In this document: piece after piece, positions 34,978 to 45,033 of the stretch | Layout of the letters: every line of letters begins with the position of its first letter | How positions within the stretch are numbered: the stretch's first letter is position 1 | From: Melioribacteraceae bacterium | GTDB lineage: Bacteria > Bacteroidota > Ignavibacteria > Ignavibacteriales > Melioribacteraceae | Assembly (NCBI GenBank): GCA_021739765.1 | Contig: JAIPBD010000002.1 | Coordinates: 62,001 to 126,000, forward strand | Direction: 5' to 3' | DNA: 64,000 nucleotides | Translations under genes and position numbers: made by a program | The notes under the pieces: generated by a model | Told to the model about the DNA's origin: nothing | Database searches by the model: none | Seen by the model: only the letters and a program-made list of their open reading frames with translations

Positions 34978-36705
34978 TTATAAACTGTCGAAGTATTCGG
35001 AAATTATTGATTTAAAGTTTTGTGCATCTTTTGAGGATGGATTAACATAATTACTTTTGAAAACCCTTTCAAGAATATCAAAGGCTTCGTTTAATGAACT
35101 TGATTTTGCGATCAAATCCGATGTGTGAATGAAGAATTCCATATCCCCATCAAAAATATTTTCGATAATTTTACCGATATTTTTTGACTCCAGAAAATCG
35201 GTAAGTTCAGGCTTGTTCTCCCGCGGTTCGGCTTTCCGCTCCGTATCCCGCATTATCGAAAAAATTTCCGGGTTTCTTTCAGTCTGCTCTTGGACAGGTT
35301 CCTCACTATTCCTTAACTCCTTCAGATCGGCTTCATGTTCCGGTTCATCGTCGATATCTGAAATCTCTTCGTCGTACTCATTATACTTCCCTGACTCATC
35401 AGGATTTTCTATAACTAAATTATCCCTCTCTTCGTCATCGGGCAGTTCTTCAATTTCTTTTTCTAATTCCTCAACTTCTTCATCGAAAGAAATACTGATA
35501 TCATCAATTTCTTTGGGTAAATTATTTGAACGATCCGATTCTTCGGAATCATTGAAATCGTCTTCAGTTTCGTCAAAATCAAACGGCTTGTCTAACTCTA
35601 CAATAATTTCAGTATCGTCATTATTATTTGTGTCTTCCTCATCAATGGTACTTTTCCCCGAATCCGGATTCGACTCCACCTCTTGAACAGAATCCAATAA
35701 TTGGTCGGCCATTGAAAGTTGGTTTGGATCAGAGACAGGTTTTTCATCCTCCTCTGAATCATCTTCGCTATTAAATGTAAAAGAATATTTTTTGAGTTTC
35801 GAATCATAGGAATCAGGAGGATTTGGAGATTTTACTGCCGGATTATCATCCTTCTCATCCAAAATATTTTCAATTTTCGGACTAAAATTCAGTTTTGGCT
35901 TTTCATTGATAATTTTATCTTCTGTTTTTTCCATCGACGAGGCGTCAAATCCATTGAACTGTCCTTTGATAATTTTTTTAAGGTCATCAGGATCAAAATA
36001 TTGATTCCCACTGCCGGGAAGCTGGCGCAGATTTTCAAGCTCCTTGCTGAGGTGTTTTTCATCAAGGAACATCTCGACAGCTTTTAACGGAATTCTACCG
36101 GCTGTATGACCACCGGTATTAAAAAATTCCTCCATCGCACTTAGAGCACGATCGTAAATCGTATCCAAATATGATTCAACCTCAAGCTGATCAATTTTTT
36201 CCAATATCTCTTCAAAATCATGAACATTTATTGATGTAATATTTTTCTTTCGAAGGTAGGATGTGAGAATTTTTTTTAGATAATCGTAGTAGTAAACATA
36301 ATTTAGAATTTGAACTATTTCTTCGGTGGATTTCCGGGTTTCCTCTTCAAATATTATTCTTAGCAAAGACCACTTAGGACGCACCAAAAAATTCACATTA
36401 AAGGAAGCAGAGTGAAGAATCAATTTTTTTATATATTCGATTGAAAACCTTTTTTTTGTTTTTATCTCTTGATCCATCATTTTAAAATGACGCTGAACAG
36501 CTTCGCTGGAATAATCAAAGACAGAATCTTTTAAGAGTTTTTTACGGTCTTCATAAATCAGAAAATCTAACTCCGCTGAAAGGTATTGCAATATTGCAGG
36601 ATGCAATTCCGCAGACTGGATTTGCTCGAAAGTACAAAACGCACCCAAGTTTTCAATCTTGTCTACATTTAGTCGATATATTGCTTTTATTTCTTTTTCG
36701 AACAT
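34978..36705 (-). CDS. Acidic protein of unknown function upstream of obg
   Basis: 575 residues, no signal peptide and no transmembrane segment. Three parts: a helical, mixed-charge N-terminal domain (about 1-260), a long low-complexity region rich in D, E, S, N and P (about 265-490, with runs such as EEVEELEKEIEELPDDEERD), and a small C-terminal helical domain (about 500-575, SKNIGKIIENIFDGDMEFFI). I do not recognise a family. The ATG start is supported by good coding throughout. Located 5 nt upstream of obg and downstream of sdhB across a terminator. A scaffold or regulatory role is only a guess from its shape. Confidence 0.7.
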   Translation of the reverse strand: MFEKEIKAIYRLNVDKIENLGAFCTFEQIQSAELHPAILQYLSAELDFLIYEDRKKLLKDSVFDYSSEAVQRHFKMMDQEIKTKKRFSIEYIKKLILHSASFNVNFLVRPKWSLLRIIFEEETRKSTEEIVQILNYVYYYDYLKKILTSYLRKKNITSINVHDFEEILEKIDQLEVESYLDTIYDRALSAMEEFFNTGGHTAGRIPLKAVEMFLDEKHLSKELENLRQLPGSGNQYFDPDDLKKIIKGQFNGFDASSMEKTEDKIINEKPKLNFSPKIENILDEKDDNPAVKSPNPPDSYDSKLKKYSFTFNSEDDSEEDEKPVSDPNQLSMADQLLDSVQEVESNPDSGKSTIDEEDTNNNDDTEIIVELDKPFDFDETEDDFNDSEESDRSNNLPKEIDDISISFDEEVEELEKEIEELPDDEERDNLVIENPDESGKYNEYDEEISDIDDEPEHEADLKELRNSEEPVQEQTERNPEIFSIMRDTERKAEPRENKPELTDFLESKNIGKIIENIFDGDMEFFIHTSDLIAKSSSLNEAFDILERVFKSNYVNPSSKDAQNFKSIISEYFDSL

Positions 36706-36763
36706 TCTTTAATCAGATGCTGAGTGAATTAATCATTCGGTAATTATAAACAAATAGATAAAG

Positions 36764-36793
36764 AAAATCCCGATTAAATGAAACCGGGATTTT
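36764..36793 (-). terminator. Rho-independent terminator of sdhCAB
   Basis: AAAATCCCG (36764-36772) pairs with CGGGATTTT (36785-36793) around 12 nt. On the minus strand it follows the sdhB stop by 14 nt and ends in T's, and it separates sdhCAB from the acidic-protein gene. Confidence 0.8.
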
Positions 36794-36806
36794 ATAATGA
36801 AATAGT

Positions 36807-37577
36807 CTAAACTTCTAAATTTTCAGATGTTGCTCTCGCTTTAATATAATCACGATTCATTCTGGCAATATTTTTAATGGAGATACCTTTAGGACACTCG
36901 GCTTCGCAAGCATAAGTGTTAGTACAGCTTCCAAATCCCATTTCATCCATTTTCATAACCATCTTTTGAACACGATCATAACGCTCAGGTTGTCCTTGCG
37001 GCAACAATGAAAATTGTGAAACTTTTGCACTGACAAATAACATCGCCGAAGCATTTTTACAAGCTGCTACACAAGCGCCGCATCCTATACATGCCGCTGC
37101 ATCAAAAGCCTCTGCGGCAACATCTTTAGAGATCGGTATTTCGTTGGCATCCGGAACTCCGCCTGTATTTACCGAAACATATCCTCCCGATTCCATAATT
37201 CGATCGAATCCCGAACGATCAACCATAAGATCTTTGATTATGGGAAATGCTTTTGCTCTAAATGGTTCAATCCAGATGGTATCGCCATTCTTAAAATTTC
37301 GCATGTGCAACTGGCAAGTAGCAATTTTTGGAATTGGTCCGTGCGGTTGGCCATTTATTACAAGTCCGCAAGTTCCGCAGATTCCTTCACGGCAATCACT
37401 TTCGAAAGTTACCGGTTCTTTTCCATCTCCTTCAAGCTCGTTATTGAGATCGTCAATCATCTCCAAGATTGAAGAATCCTCGGAAACACTGACTTTAAAA
37501 TCTTGAAAACTGCCAACGGAAGTTGGTCCGGCCTGACGCCAAATTTTAAGAGTTAAATTCAAATTCTTCTCATCCAT
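36807..37577 (-). CDS. sdhB: Succinate dehydrogenase/fumarate reductase iron-sulfur subunit
   Basis: 256 residues. Electron-transfer subunit of complex II. The 2Fe-2S cluster site is [19 protein letters not shown] with a later Cys, the 4Fe-4S site is [11 protein letters not shown], and the 3Fe-4S site lies in [17 protein letters not shown] shares one base with the sdhA stop (TAATG), so translation is coupled. Length fits the type with a single cytochrome b subunit. Direction of the reaction (succinate oxidation or fumarate reduction) cannot be read from sequence. Confidence 0.96.
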   Translation of the reverse strand: MDEKNLNLTLKIWRQAGPTSVGSFQDFKVSVSEDSSILEMIDDLNNELEGDGKEPVTFESDCREGICGTCGLVINGQPHGPIPKIATCQLHMRNFKNGDTIWIEPFRAKAFPIIKDLMVDRSGFDRIMESGGYVSVNTGGVPDANEIPISKDVAAEAFDAAACIGCGACVAACKNASAMLFVSAKVSQFSLLPQGQPERYDRVQKMVMKMDEMGFGSCTNTYACEAECPKGISIKNIARMNRDYIKARATSENLEV

Positions 37578-39487
37578 TATTTATAACTCCTTGTAGCTAA
37601 TTTTACATATTCAAAATCGAGATCTTCTTTATGAAGTTCCCAGCGTCCAAGATCCTTAAATTCCCAAGCAGAGACGTAGGTGTAATCTTCATCGTTTCGT
37701 TTTGCTTCTCCCTCCCCGGTTTGATATTCTTCCCGAAAATGGGCACCACACGACTCATTTCTATCAAGAGCATCAACAGCCATTAATTCGCCAAGCTCGA
37801 GATAATCAACTACTCTTCCGGCTCTTTCCAAAGTTTGATTTACACCATCTTTTGTTCCTACAAGTTTAAGATCCTTCCAGAATTCTTCCCTCAATTCAGA
37901 AATTTCTTTAATGGCTTCATTTAATCCTTTTTCGTTTCTTGCCATTCCAACTTTATTCCACATGATGCGGCCAAGTTTTTTGTGGAATGTATCAACAGTC
38001 GTTTTGCCGTTAATACTCATCAATTTATCGACCAATTCGTCAAACTCCTTCTCATGTTTTGAAAATTCCTCATGGTCAGTGGGAAGCAGTTCGGGTTTAT
38101 CTTCAGCGAGATAATTTCCGATGGTGTAAGGAATTACAAAATACCCGTCGGCCAAACCTTGCATTAAAGCACTTGCACCAAGTCTATTTGCACCGTGATC
38201 GGAGAAGTTTGCTTCACCGAGTACAAATAATCCGGGCAGATTGCTCATCAAATTGTAATCAACCCACAAACCGCCCATTGTATAATGAGGGGCAGGATAA
38301 ATTTTCATTGGAAGTTTATATGGATTTTCGCCTGTAATGGTTTCATAAATTTCAAACAAGTTACCATATTTTTCTTCGATTGCATGTTTACCAAGGCGAT
38401 TGATTGCATCCTTAAAATCTAAATAAACGGCCTCTTGTCCTTGAGCACCTCTTCCGTCATCAACAACCTCTTTAGCGCTTCGAGATGAGATATCTCGTGG
38501 AGATAAATTCCCAAATGACGGGTATTTCCGTTCCAGATAATAGTCCCTCTCTTCTTCAGGAATTTGGTCAGGACTTCTCATATCTCCTTTGGTCTTAGAA
38601 ACCCAAATCCTTCCATCATTCCGTAAACTCTCACTCATCAATGTCAATTTAGATTGCCCTTCACCATGAACCGGTAAACAAGTGGGATGAATTTGGGTAA
38701 AACAAGGATTCCCAAAATAGGCACCGCGTTTATGGGCTCGCCATGATGCCGTTGCGTTACTGTTCATCGCGTTAGTTGAAAGGAAGAAGACATTTCCGTA
38801 ACCTCCGGTAGCAATAATAACTGCGTGTGCGGAATATTTTTCAATTGCTCCGGTTTCTAAATCGCGAACGATAATACCGCGAGCTTTTCCATCGATAACT
38901 ACAAGATCAACCATCTCTTTGCGTGAATAAAGTTTTACTGTTCCTTTCGCGACCTCTTTATTCAAAGCGCTGTAGGCTCCAAGTAATAATTGTTGACCCG
39001 TTTGCCCTTTAGCATAAAATGTTCTGGATACCTGCGCTCCGCCAAAAGAACGGTTATCAAGTAAACCACCGTAATCTCTTGCGAATGGTACACCTTGCGC
39101 GACGCATTGATCGATGATGCTTTCACTAACTTCAGCTAATCTATGAACATTGGCCTCTCGACTTCTAAAATCTCCACCTTTGACTGTATCGTAGAACAAA
39201 CGAAAAACAGAGTCTCCGTCATTTTGATAATTTTTCGAAGCATTAATTCCACCTTGAGCAGCAATCGAATGTGCTCTTCTTGCGCTGTCATGGAATGTAA
39301 AAGCTTCAACTTCATAACCAAGCTGTCCTAATGTCGCCGCTGCAGAAGCGCCGGCCAAGCCTGTTCCGACAACAATCAATTTATATTTACGTTTGTTAGC
39401 CGGATTAATAAGCTTCATGTTAAACTTATGGTTTGTCCATTTATCGCTAATATTCCCTTCCGGAATAAATGACTTTAAATCTCCCAT
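37577..39487 (-). CDS. sdhA: Succinate dehydrogenase/fumarate reductase flavoprotein subunit
   Basis: 636 residues. FAD-containing catalytic subunit. Dinucleotide fold [20 protein letters not shown] near 39-58, [13 protein letters not shown] with His73 as the predicted covalent FAD attachment, HPTCLP and the substrate-binding [10 protein letters not shown] and [20 protein letters not shown] segments. The longer length and close sequence style match the B. subtilis/Chlorobi type. ATG shares one base with the sdhC stop. Confidence 0.96.
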   Translation of the reverse strand: MGDLKSFIPEGNISDKWTNHKFNMKLINPANKRKYKLIVVGTGLAGASAAATLGQLGYEVEAFTFHDSARRAHSIAAQGGINASKNYQNDGDSVFRLFYDTVKGGDFRSREANVHRLAEVSESIIDQCVAQGVPFARDYGGLLDNRSFGGAQVSRTFYAKGQTGQQLLLGAYSALNKEVAKGTVKLYSRKEMVDLVVIDGKARGIIVRDLETGAIEKYSAHAVIIATGGYGNVFFLSTNAMNSNATASWRAHKRGAYFGNPCFTQIHPTCLPVHGEGQSKLTLMSESLRNDGRIWVSKTKGDMRSPDQIPEEERDYYLERKYPSFGNLSPRDISSRSAKEVVDDGRGAQGQEAVYLDFKDAINRLGKHAIEEKYGNLFEIYETITGENPYKLPMKIYPAPHYTMGGLWVDYNLMSNLPGLFVLGEANFSDHGANRLGASALMQGLADGYFVIPYTIGNYLAEDKPELLPTDHEEFSKHEKEFDELVDKLMSINGKTTVDTFHKKLGRIMWNKVGMARNEKGLNEAIKEISELREEFWKDLKLVGTKDGVNQTLERAGRVVDYLELGELMAVDALDRNESCGAHFREEYQTGEGEAKRNDEDYTYVSAWEFKDLGRWELHKEDLDFEYVKLATRSYK

Positions 39488-40164
39488 TAGTTACCTCCAA
39501 GTACAGATGATAAGTAAAAATATACCGGTAGTGACCCAAAACCAACGGCGACAACAATTGCGTAAATCGATCCAATTTTTTGAATCATCGGAAAATATTT
39601 ATTATGATTCCATCCGAAAGTTTGGAACGCACTCTGAAAGCCATGATTCAAGTGAAACCCGAGCAGAATCATTGCGATAAAGTATATTAACGCATACCAC
39701 CATTTTTGAAAGAAATAAATAATTATATCAAAATATTCATGACTACCATCAACCGGATGCCCGGTAAAATTAAAAGTAGCCCAAAATGTTGTGAGATGAA
39801 GAATCAAGAAAATTAATATTATGCTTCCTGAATGAATCATTGTTCGTGAGTAAAAAGTTGAATTTTTTGAGGAACCATTCACCGCATAATTAACCGGCCT
39901 AGCTTTTTTGTTTTCGATCCAAAGTTTAATTCCATTAAAAATGTGAAACAAAAAGACTAATGCCAGACCAACTTCAACAATTCTAACAATTGGTTTAACG
40001 GTATCGAGGGTTGCAACATATGCGTTAAAAGCATCTTTTCCGGCGTATAATGTCAGATTACCGGCAAGATGAAACAACAAAAACAAAATCAAAGAAATTC
40101 CGGTAAAAGCCATTATAAACTTTTTGCCGATCGAAGAATTAATCGTCCTTCCTAACCAGCCCAT
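39487..40164 (-). CDS. sdhC: Succinate dehydrogenase cytochrome b subunit
   Basis: 225 residues with five transmembrane segments, the single-subunit (b558-type) anchor that binds two hemes in B. subtilis-like enzymes. Recognisable by [21 protein letters not shown] near the start and by histidines in [16 protein letters not shown] and [13 protein letters not shown]. No sdhD is needed or present. ATG start; first gene of sdhCAB. Confidence 0.95.
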   Translation of the reverse strand: MGWLGRTINSSIGKKFIMAFTGISLILFLLFHLAGNLTLYAGKDAFNAYVATLDTVKPIVRIVEVGLALVFLFHIFNGIKLWIENKKARPVNYAVNGSSKNSTFYSRTMIHSGSIILIFLILHLTTFWATFNFTGHPVDGSHEYFDIIIYFFQKWWYALIYFIAMILLGFHLNHGFQSAFQTFGWNHNKYFPMIQKIGSIYAIVVAVGFGSLPVYFYLSSVLGGN

Positions 40165-40389
40165 TAACTGCCTCCTGTATGCTTACTAATAAAATTATTG
40201 AAAGGATGGGATAAAAATAATGAAATAAAATAGTTCATGAAGATGTGATATTAGTTATCAAAAATGACAAAAACGTCTCAAAAAATAACCTAATTGGCGG
40301 TTAATATCAAAATCAATTTATTAACGAAATAAATGGATGAATACTTTAGTAATCCGTCAACAAATTGTAACTTGTTGCAGCTCTTTTTA
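40165..40389. other. Divergent intergenic region between sdhC and the riboswitch
   Basis: 225 nt, AT-rich, no reading frame. It must hold the promoter of sdhCAB (minus) and that of the riboswitch/btuB unit (plus). I saw no convincing operator. Confidence 0.45.
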
Positions 40390-40570
40390 AATACTTACGG
40401 TGTCCTAAACTATTAGGATGAAAAGGGAAACCGGTGATCGAGGATTATCAAGAAATTCCGGTGCTGCCCCGCAACTGTAGATGACTAACTCTGCACGATT
40501 AAGCCACTTTCACATTTTGTGATGGGAAGGCGGTGTAAGAGGTCATAAGCCAGGAGACCTGCCGTAACAA
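40390..40570 (+). ncRNA. Cobalamin riboswitch aptamer
   Basis: Conserved blocks occur in order: GGTGTCCT, GGGAAACCGGTG at about 40425, CCGGTGCTGCCCCGCAACTG at about 40458, AAGCCAC, GGGAAGGCGG and the B12 box AGCCAGGAGACCTGCC at about 40548-40563. This is a complete class I cobalamin aptamer. It lies about 110 nt upstream of the btuB-like gene, which it should repress when adenosylcobalamin is plentiful. Confidence 0.95.
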
Positions 40571-40583
40571 ATTACTAAATCAC

Positions 40584-40678
40584 CTTCGCGGGAAAGGTAT
40601 AGTTTATATCATTCGATTGATAATTTTACTACACAGCCGCGAAGTTTCTCAGAAATAATTCATCACGGAGGAACTTCG
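40584..40678 (+). promoter_or_regulatory. Riboswitch expression platform with competing pairings
   Basis: CTTCGCGG (40584-40591) is complementary to CCGCGAAG (40637-40644). The same CGAAG plus following bases (CGAAGTTTC, 40640-40648) can instead pair over 9 bp (one G-U) with GGAACTTCG (40670-40678), which covers part of the GGAGG ribosome binding site (40667-40671) up to the ATG. The two pairings exclude each other, consistent with control of translation initiation. Confidence 0.5.
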
Positions 40679-42589
40679 ATGAAAACTTTTTTATCACTCT
40701 GCTTTTTTTTCTTTTTAACTTTTTTTATCTCCGCTCAAGATATTCCAAAATCCGAATTGGAAGAAATTGTTGTGAGCGCAACCAAATCGGAAACACCACT
40801 TCTTGAAATCGCAAGCTCGATCGATATTATCGGACAAGAACAATTTAAGGCATCAAAGAAAAGTTCTGTAATAGAATATCTTCGCGATGTAAAAGGAATT
40901 TCGTTAACTCAACCGGGTGGAATGGGTAAAGTTAGCAGTGTTTTTATTCGTGGTGCGAATTCCAACCATACGTTGGTCCTGATTGATGGAATCGAAGTAA
41001 ACGACCCAAGTTCACCCGGAAACGCATTCGATTTTACTACTCTAAACATCGATAATATTGAAAGGATCGAAATAATCAGAGGACCACAAAGCACTTTATA
41101 TGGCGCGGATGCTATGTCAGGTGTTATAAACATTATAACCAAATCCGGTGAAGGTGAAACCAAGATATCTTTGATTGGAGAATATGGATCAAATAATTTT
41201 GTGAAATCATCCACAGGAATATCCGGGCGCAATGAGCAATTTAGTTATTCGGTGGGATCAACTTATATTGGAACAGATGGCATCTCCGCTTCAAGCAGCA
41301 AATATGGCAATAATGAAAGCGATAACTACTACAATTATAACTTCAATTCCAAATTGGGATATTATTTTTCAGAAGATTTTTTATTGATCGGTTATTTCAA
41401 ATACAATTTTGCTGAAACCGGATTAGATCAAACAGAGCAGTTTGGTGACGATCCGAATTACACTTACGATATTGAGGAGAATTTATTTAGTCTCTCCGGA
41501 ACAAAAAAATGGTTAGATCAGAAAATTGAATCAAAATTGTCAGCATCGCTTCTGCGAAGAGTAAGTCATGCGATTGACAAAATTGACGCGGCGCATCCAC
41601 AAACTTCTTCATATCAATTTAACAACGCCTCCAGAATTAAAATTGATTTCCAAAACGACTACAACTTATCGAAATCCAACAAAATTGTGGCGGTATTTGA
41701 ATATGAAAATGAGAAAGCGGCAACGGAATTCCGGTCTGATGGTTTGTTCGGAAAATATGAAAGTATATTCCCCCAAAATGAAATGAATACCAAGAGTTTT
41801 TCTTTGTTAAATCAATTTAATTATGACGGGTTTTTCTTTTCTTCGGTTGGACTAAGAGTAGATAAAAACAGTCAATTCGGTACGAACATCACTTATAAAT
41901 TAGCACCCGCGATTTATATTTCCGACCTAAAAACTAAACTTCGTTTTACGATTGGCAGTGGATTGAAATCGCCCTCTCTTTACAATTTATTCGATCCTGC
42001 TTTCGGAAATGCAGAACTAAAACCGGAAGAAAGTCTGGGTTGGGATTTTGGCTTGGATTTCTTTGCTTCCGACAAAATATCATTCGGATTCACTTATTTT
42101 AGAACTAATTACAAAGGATTAATTGACTATAATCAGTTTTTTATTCCTATAAACATTGCAAAAGTAAAAACTTATGGAGCCGAATTAGAACTGAAGGCAG
42201 TAGACATTTACGGATTTAACATTAATATTAACTACACCTACCTTGTCGCTGAGGATGAAGGACAACCGGCTGAAAGTAATGAATTAATCAGAAGACCGGA
42301 TAATAAACTTAATTTCAATATGGCTTATAAATTCACGGAAGAACTACTGCTTAATTTAACTTATAAAATTGTCGGAAGAAGATACGACAGGAATTTTTCC
42401 ACATTCCCGAGTACGAGAGTCGAATTACCAAAATATTCATTGTTAAATCTTTCCGCCTCCTATTCGTTAACCACTTTTATGGAATTTTATTTGAGAGTTG
42501 ATAATGTATTTGACGAATACTATGAAGACGCCTTATTCCTTGGTAATTACGGTCGTTCTATTTATACCGGAATAAATCTCACACTATGA
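40679..42589 (+). CDS. btuB: TonB-dependent outer-membrane receptor, BtuB-type
   Basis: 636 residues. Signal peptide 1-20, a TonB-box region near EIVVSATKSETPLLE, plug domain (about 30-150, with FIRGANSNHTLVLIDGIEVND and GPQSTLYGADAMSGVINIIT) and a 22-strand type barrel ending YGRSIYTGINLTL with terminal hydrophobic residues. The cobalamin riboswitch in its leader indicates corrinoid uptake. ATG with GGAGG 7 nt upstream. No btuCDF genes follow in the window. Confidence 0.92.
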   Translation: MKTFLSLCFFFFLTFFISAQDIPKSELEEIVVSATKSETPLLEIASSIDIIGQEQFKASKKSSVIEYLRDVKGISLTQPGGMGKVSSVFIRGANSNHTLVLIDGIEVNDPSSPGNAFDFTTLNIDNIERIEIIRGPQSTLYGADAMSGVINIITKSGEGETKISLIGEYGSNNFVKSSTGISGRNEQFSYSVGSTYIGTDGISASSSKYGNNESDNYYNYNFNSKLGYYFSEDFLLIGYFKYNFAETGLDQTEQFGDDPNYTYDIEENLFSLSGTKKWLDQKIESKLSASLLRRVSHAIDKIDAAHPQTSSYQFNNASRIKIDFQNDYNLSKSNKIVAVFEYENEKAATEFRSDGLFGKYESIFPQNEMNTKSFSLLNQFNYDGFFFSSVGLRVDKNSQFGTNITYKLAPAIYISDLKTKLRFTIGSGLKSPSLYNLFDPAFGNAELKPEESLGWDFGLDFFASDKISFGFTYFRTNYKGLIDYNQFFIPINIAKVKTYGAELELKAVDIYGFNININYTYLVAEDEGQPAESNELIRRPDNKLNFNMAYKFTEELLLNLTYKIVGRRYDRNFSTFPSTRVELPKYSLLNLSASYSLTTFMEFYLRVDNVFDEYYEDALFLGNYGRSIYTGINLTL

Positions 42590-42597
42590 TCGGTTTA

Positions 42598-42626
42598 GGA
42601 ATCCTGGTAAAAACTATCAGGATTCC
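42598..42626 (+). terminator. Terminator-like hairpin after btuB
   Basis: GGAATCCTG (42598-42606) pairs with CAGGATTCC (42618-42626) around 11 nt. It lies 9 nt after the stop codon. No uridine run follows, so termination may be weak. Confidence 0.6.
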
Positions 42627-42748
42627 ATCTATTGCACTAAATGGATTTATTAATTAGATTAACTAATTCCCTCGATATTTTGAATTAGTAAGCAAATAGA
42701 TAAAATATTTTTTCTTTCTTTCCACTTTCAAATTACCATGGAGGGACC

Positions 42749-43594
42749 ATGTCCAAAAAAAACCACACCGAAGAATCCACCGAAAAATCAGACAAAAGAA
42801 AACTCGATTCAGGCAAACCAAAACTCAAAAACAAGTATTACGAAAATGAATTAGCAAATCTTCAAGTTGAGTTGGTTAAAATGCAGGAATGGATAAAAGC
42901 AAAAGGACTGAAGGTTGTAGTATTATTCGAAGGACGAGATGCCGCGGGAAAAGGAGGAGTGATAAAAAGAATTACACAATCCTTAAATCCTCGTGTTTGT
43001 CGTGTAGTTGCTCTCGGAACTCCAACAGAGAAAGAAAAAACGCAGTGGTATTTTCAACGTTACGTTCCTCATTTACCGGCGGCGGGAGAAATGGTCTTAT
43101 TCGATAGAAGTTGGTACAATCGAGCAGGAGTTGAAAGAGTAATGGAATTTTGCACAAAGGAAGAAGTGCAAGAATTTTTTAGATCTTGTCCGGAATTTGA
43201 AAGAATATTAGTCCGCTCGGGGATAAAATTAATAAAATATTGGTTTTCGGTAAGCGATGATGAGCAGGAGAAACGGTTCCAGGATAGAATAAACGACAGA
43301 ACAAAAAACTGGAAACTTAGCCCCATGGATCTAAAATCACGAGCAAAATGGGTTGAATATTCCCAAGCTAAAGATGACATGTTCAATTACACCGACATCA
43401 AACAAGCGCCTTGGTGGGTTGTAAATGCTGATGATAAAAAGCGTGCGCGATTAAATTGTATCAGTCATCTGCTAACGCAAATCGATTATGGAGAAATAAA
43501 TTATCCTAAAATCGAGTTACCCGAAAGACAACATGATATTGGTTATGTCCGGCCACCGATAACAGACCAAACATTTATACCGGAAATTTATTAA
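42749..43594 (+). CDS. ppk2: Polyphosphate kinase 2
   Basis: 281 residues. PPK2 family enzyme using polyphosphate to phosphorylate nucleotides. Walker A EGRDAAGKGG at 61-70 and Walker B LFDRSWYNRAGVE at 117-129, with lid arginines in KRFQDRINDRTKNWKL. The ending YVRPPITDQTFIPEIY is like the class I group that phosphorylates nucleoside diphosphates; class assignment is tentative. ATG with GGAGGG upstream. Its stop codon and that of the opposite gene share the palindrome TTAA at 43591-43594. Confidence 0.93.
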   Translation: MSKKNHTEESTEKSDKRKLDSGKPKLKNKYYENELANLQVELVKMQEWIKAKGLKVVVLFEGRDAAGKGGVIKRITQSLNPRVCRVVALGTPTEKEKTQWYFQRYVPHLPAAGEMVLFDRSWYNRAGVERVMEFCTKEEVQEFFRSCPEFERILVRSGIKLIKYWFSVSDDEQEKRFQDRINDRTKNWKLSPMDLKSRAKWVEYSQAKDDMFNYTDIKQAPWWVVNADDKKRARLNCISHLLTQIDYGEINYPKIELPERQHDIGYVRPPITDQTFIPEIY

Positions 43595-44943
43595 CTGTGT
43601 ACTTCGAATCTTTTTTCGTCGAACTTTAGTCCTAAAGATTCGAGTTCGGCAAGGACTTTTGTATAAATCGCCGGATGCGTTGGAATATGGCATCCGGTTA
43701 ATATCAGTTCATCCGTAAGAATAAGTTTAGCTGCTATTGCTGCCGGTAATCCTACCGTTTTGGAAATTGCGGTAAATCCGTTTGCTTCCCCGTATTCAAT
43801 CAAGCAAGATTCTATCAATTCTTTTCTATCGTTCTCCTCAGGATATTGGGCTTCAATTTTGTGAAGCAATATCACCATATCTCGTTCACCGGCAGGGAGA
43901 GGCATTTTCCGTTTAACCAAATCGACCATTACGTCAACCGGAGTCTGAGGATCGCCGGGAATTTTTTCGTTTGAAAATAAGCCCAACCACCGCAAATTCG
44001 ACATTATTTTCCCGGTGGGATTTATTCCCAAGAAATTCGCAACCCTTGGTTCAATATTAGTTCCGGAGATTGTGAGCGGAAGAAACATTTCGAGAAATTT
44101 TGAATATGTCATTTGATTTAAGAACGGCATTTTTGCGAATTCATTCGTTAAACCGAGTCTTACAATCTGCAGCCAGGTTTCACTCCAGCCGGGATACCTG
44201 AGAGTTCCGCGGATCATTGTATTAACTCTTTTAAGGTTGAATATCTCCTGATATATTAAAGAATCTCTATTTGGGTAAGCTTCAAAAGTGCCCACTCCGT
44301 CTAATTCAACATTCCAGGTTCGCTGAAATACTTGATGGTGGGAAACAATTTTTAGGTTCCGTTCTTCCAGATATTGCGCTCCGGTTTGACCAGCAAGCAC
44401 TACATTTCTTGGATTCCAGGTGATGCAGTAGTTTAACGGATTAGATTGAACCTCCGGCGCGGGAATTCCGCTTCCGTAGGAAATGAAACTTGTAACATAG
44501 CCACCATTTGCCCGTACTTCATTTATCATCGCCATTGCGGACATGTGATCAATTCCCGGATCCAATCCCATTTCATTTAGGATTAATATCCCTTTTCTCT
44601 GGGCTTCTAATTCCAAATTTGGAATCTGAATATCTGCGTAAGATGCTGTAATGCAATGTTTTCCGAGATTAACACAGTCAACTGCTATGATATATTGAAA
44701 ATATGGCGCAAGCATATTTATTACGATATCAGACTTATCGATTAGGGTAGTTCTCAAATTCGCATCATTAACATCAAATTTTAAAGCTGTTCCGTTCGGA
44801 TTTCCATTTACACGACTTTGTGCCAATTCAAAATCCATATCACAAACAGTTACAAACCAATCGTGTGATTCAGATTCTTTTAGAAGATATGAAATTAAAA
44901 ATGGGGTGCTTTGACCAGCTCCAAGAACCAAAATATTTTTCAT
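43591..44943 (-). CDS. Saccharopine dehydrogenase-like protein
   Basis: 450 residues. N-terminal Rossmann domain (MKNILVLGAGQSTPFLISYLL), then MLAPYFQYIIAVDCVNLGKHCITASY and the NEMGLDPGIDHMSAM motif, matching the glutamate-forming saccharopine reductase (LYS9) branch of the family. It could act in lysine breakdown or in a related amino-acid or polyamine step such as carboxyspermidine formation; context gives no help. ATG start. Tail-to-tail with ppk2, sharing TTAA for both stop codons. Confidence 0.85.
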   Translation of the reverse strand: MKNILVLGAGQSTPFLISYLLKESESHDWFVTVCDMDFELAQSRVNGNPNGTALKFDVNDANLRTTLIDKSDIVINMLAPYFQYIIAVDCVNLGKHCITASYADIQIPNLELEAQRKGILILNEMGLDPGIDHMSAMAMINEVRANGGYVTSFISYGSGIPAPEVQSNPLNYCITWNPRNVVLAGQTGAQYLEERNLKIVSHHQVFQRTWNVELDGVGTFEAYPNRDSLIYQEIFNLKRVNTMIRGTLRYPGWSETWLQIVRLGLTNEFAKMPFLNQMTYSKFLEMFLPLTISGTNIEPRVANFLGINPTGKIMSNLRWLGLFSNEKIPGDPQTPVDVMVDLVKRKMPLPAGERDMVILLHKIEAQYPEENDRKELIESCLIEYGEANGFTAISKTVGLPAAIAAKLILTDELILTGCHIPTHPAIYTKVLAELESLGLKFDEKRFEVHS

Positions 44944-45033
44944 GACGGATCCGGTGTTTAATTTTCAGAATTCAGTAAATGAAAAATATCTACTCTTTTA
45001 TTCAAAAGAAAAGATTATTACGCAATAAGCCTA

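Noticed and set aside
35129-35686. 185-codon serine-rich open frame opposite the acidic protein gene
   Set aside because: It mirrors the acidic low-complexity coding strand (GAA/GAT read backward as TTC/ATC/TCx) and has no start signals.
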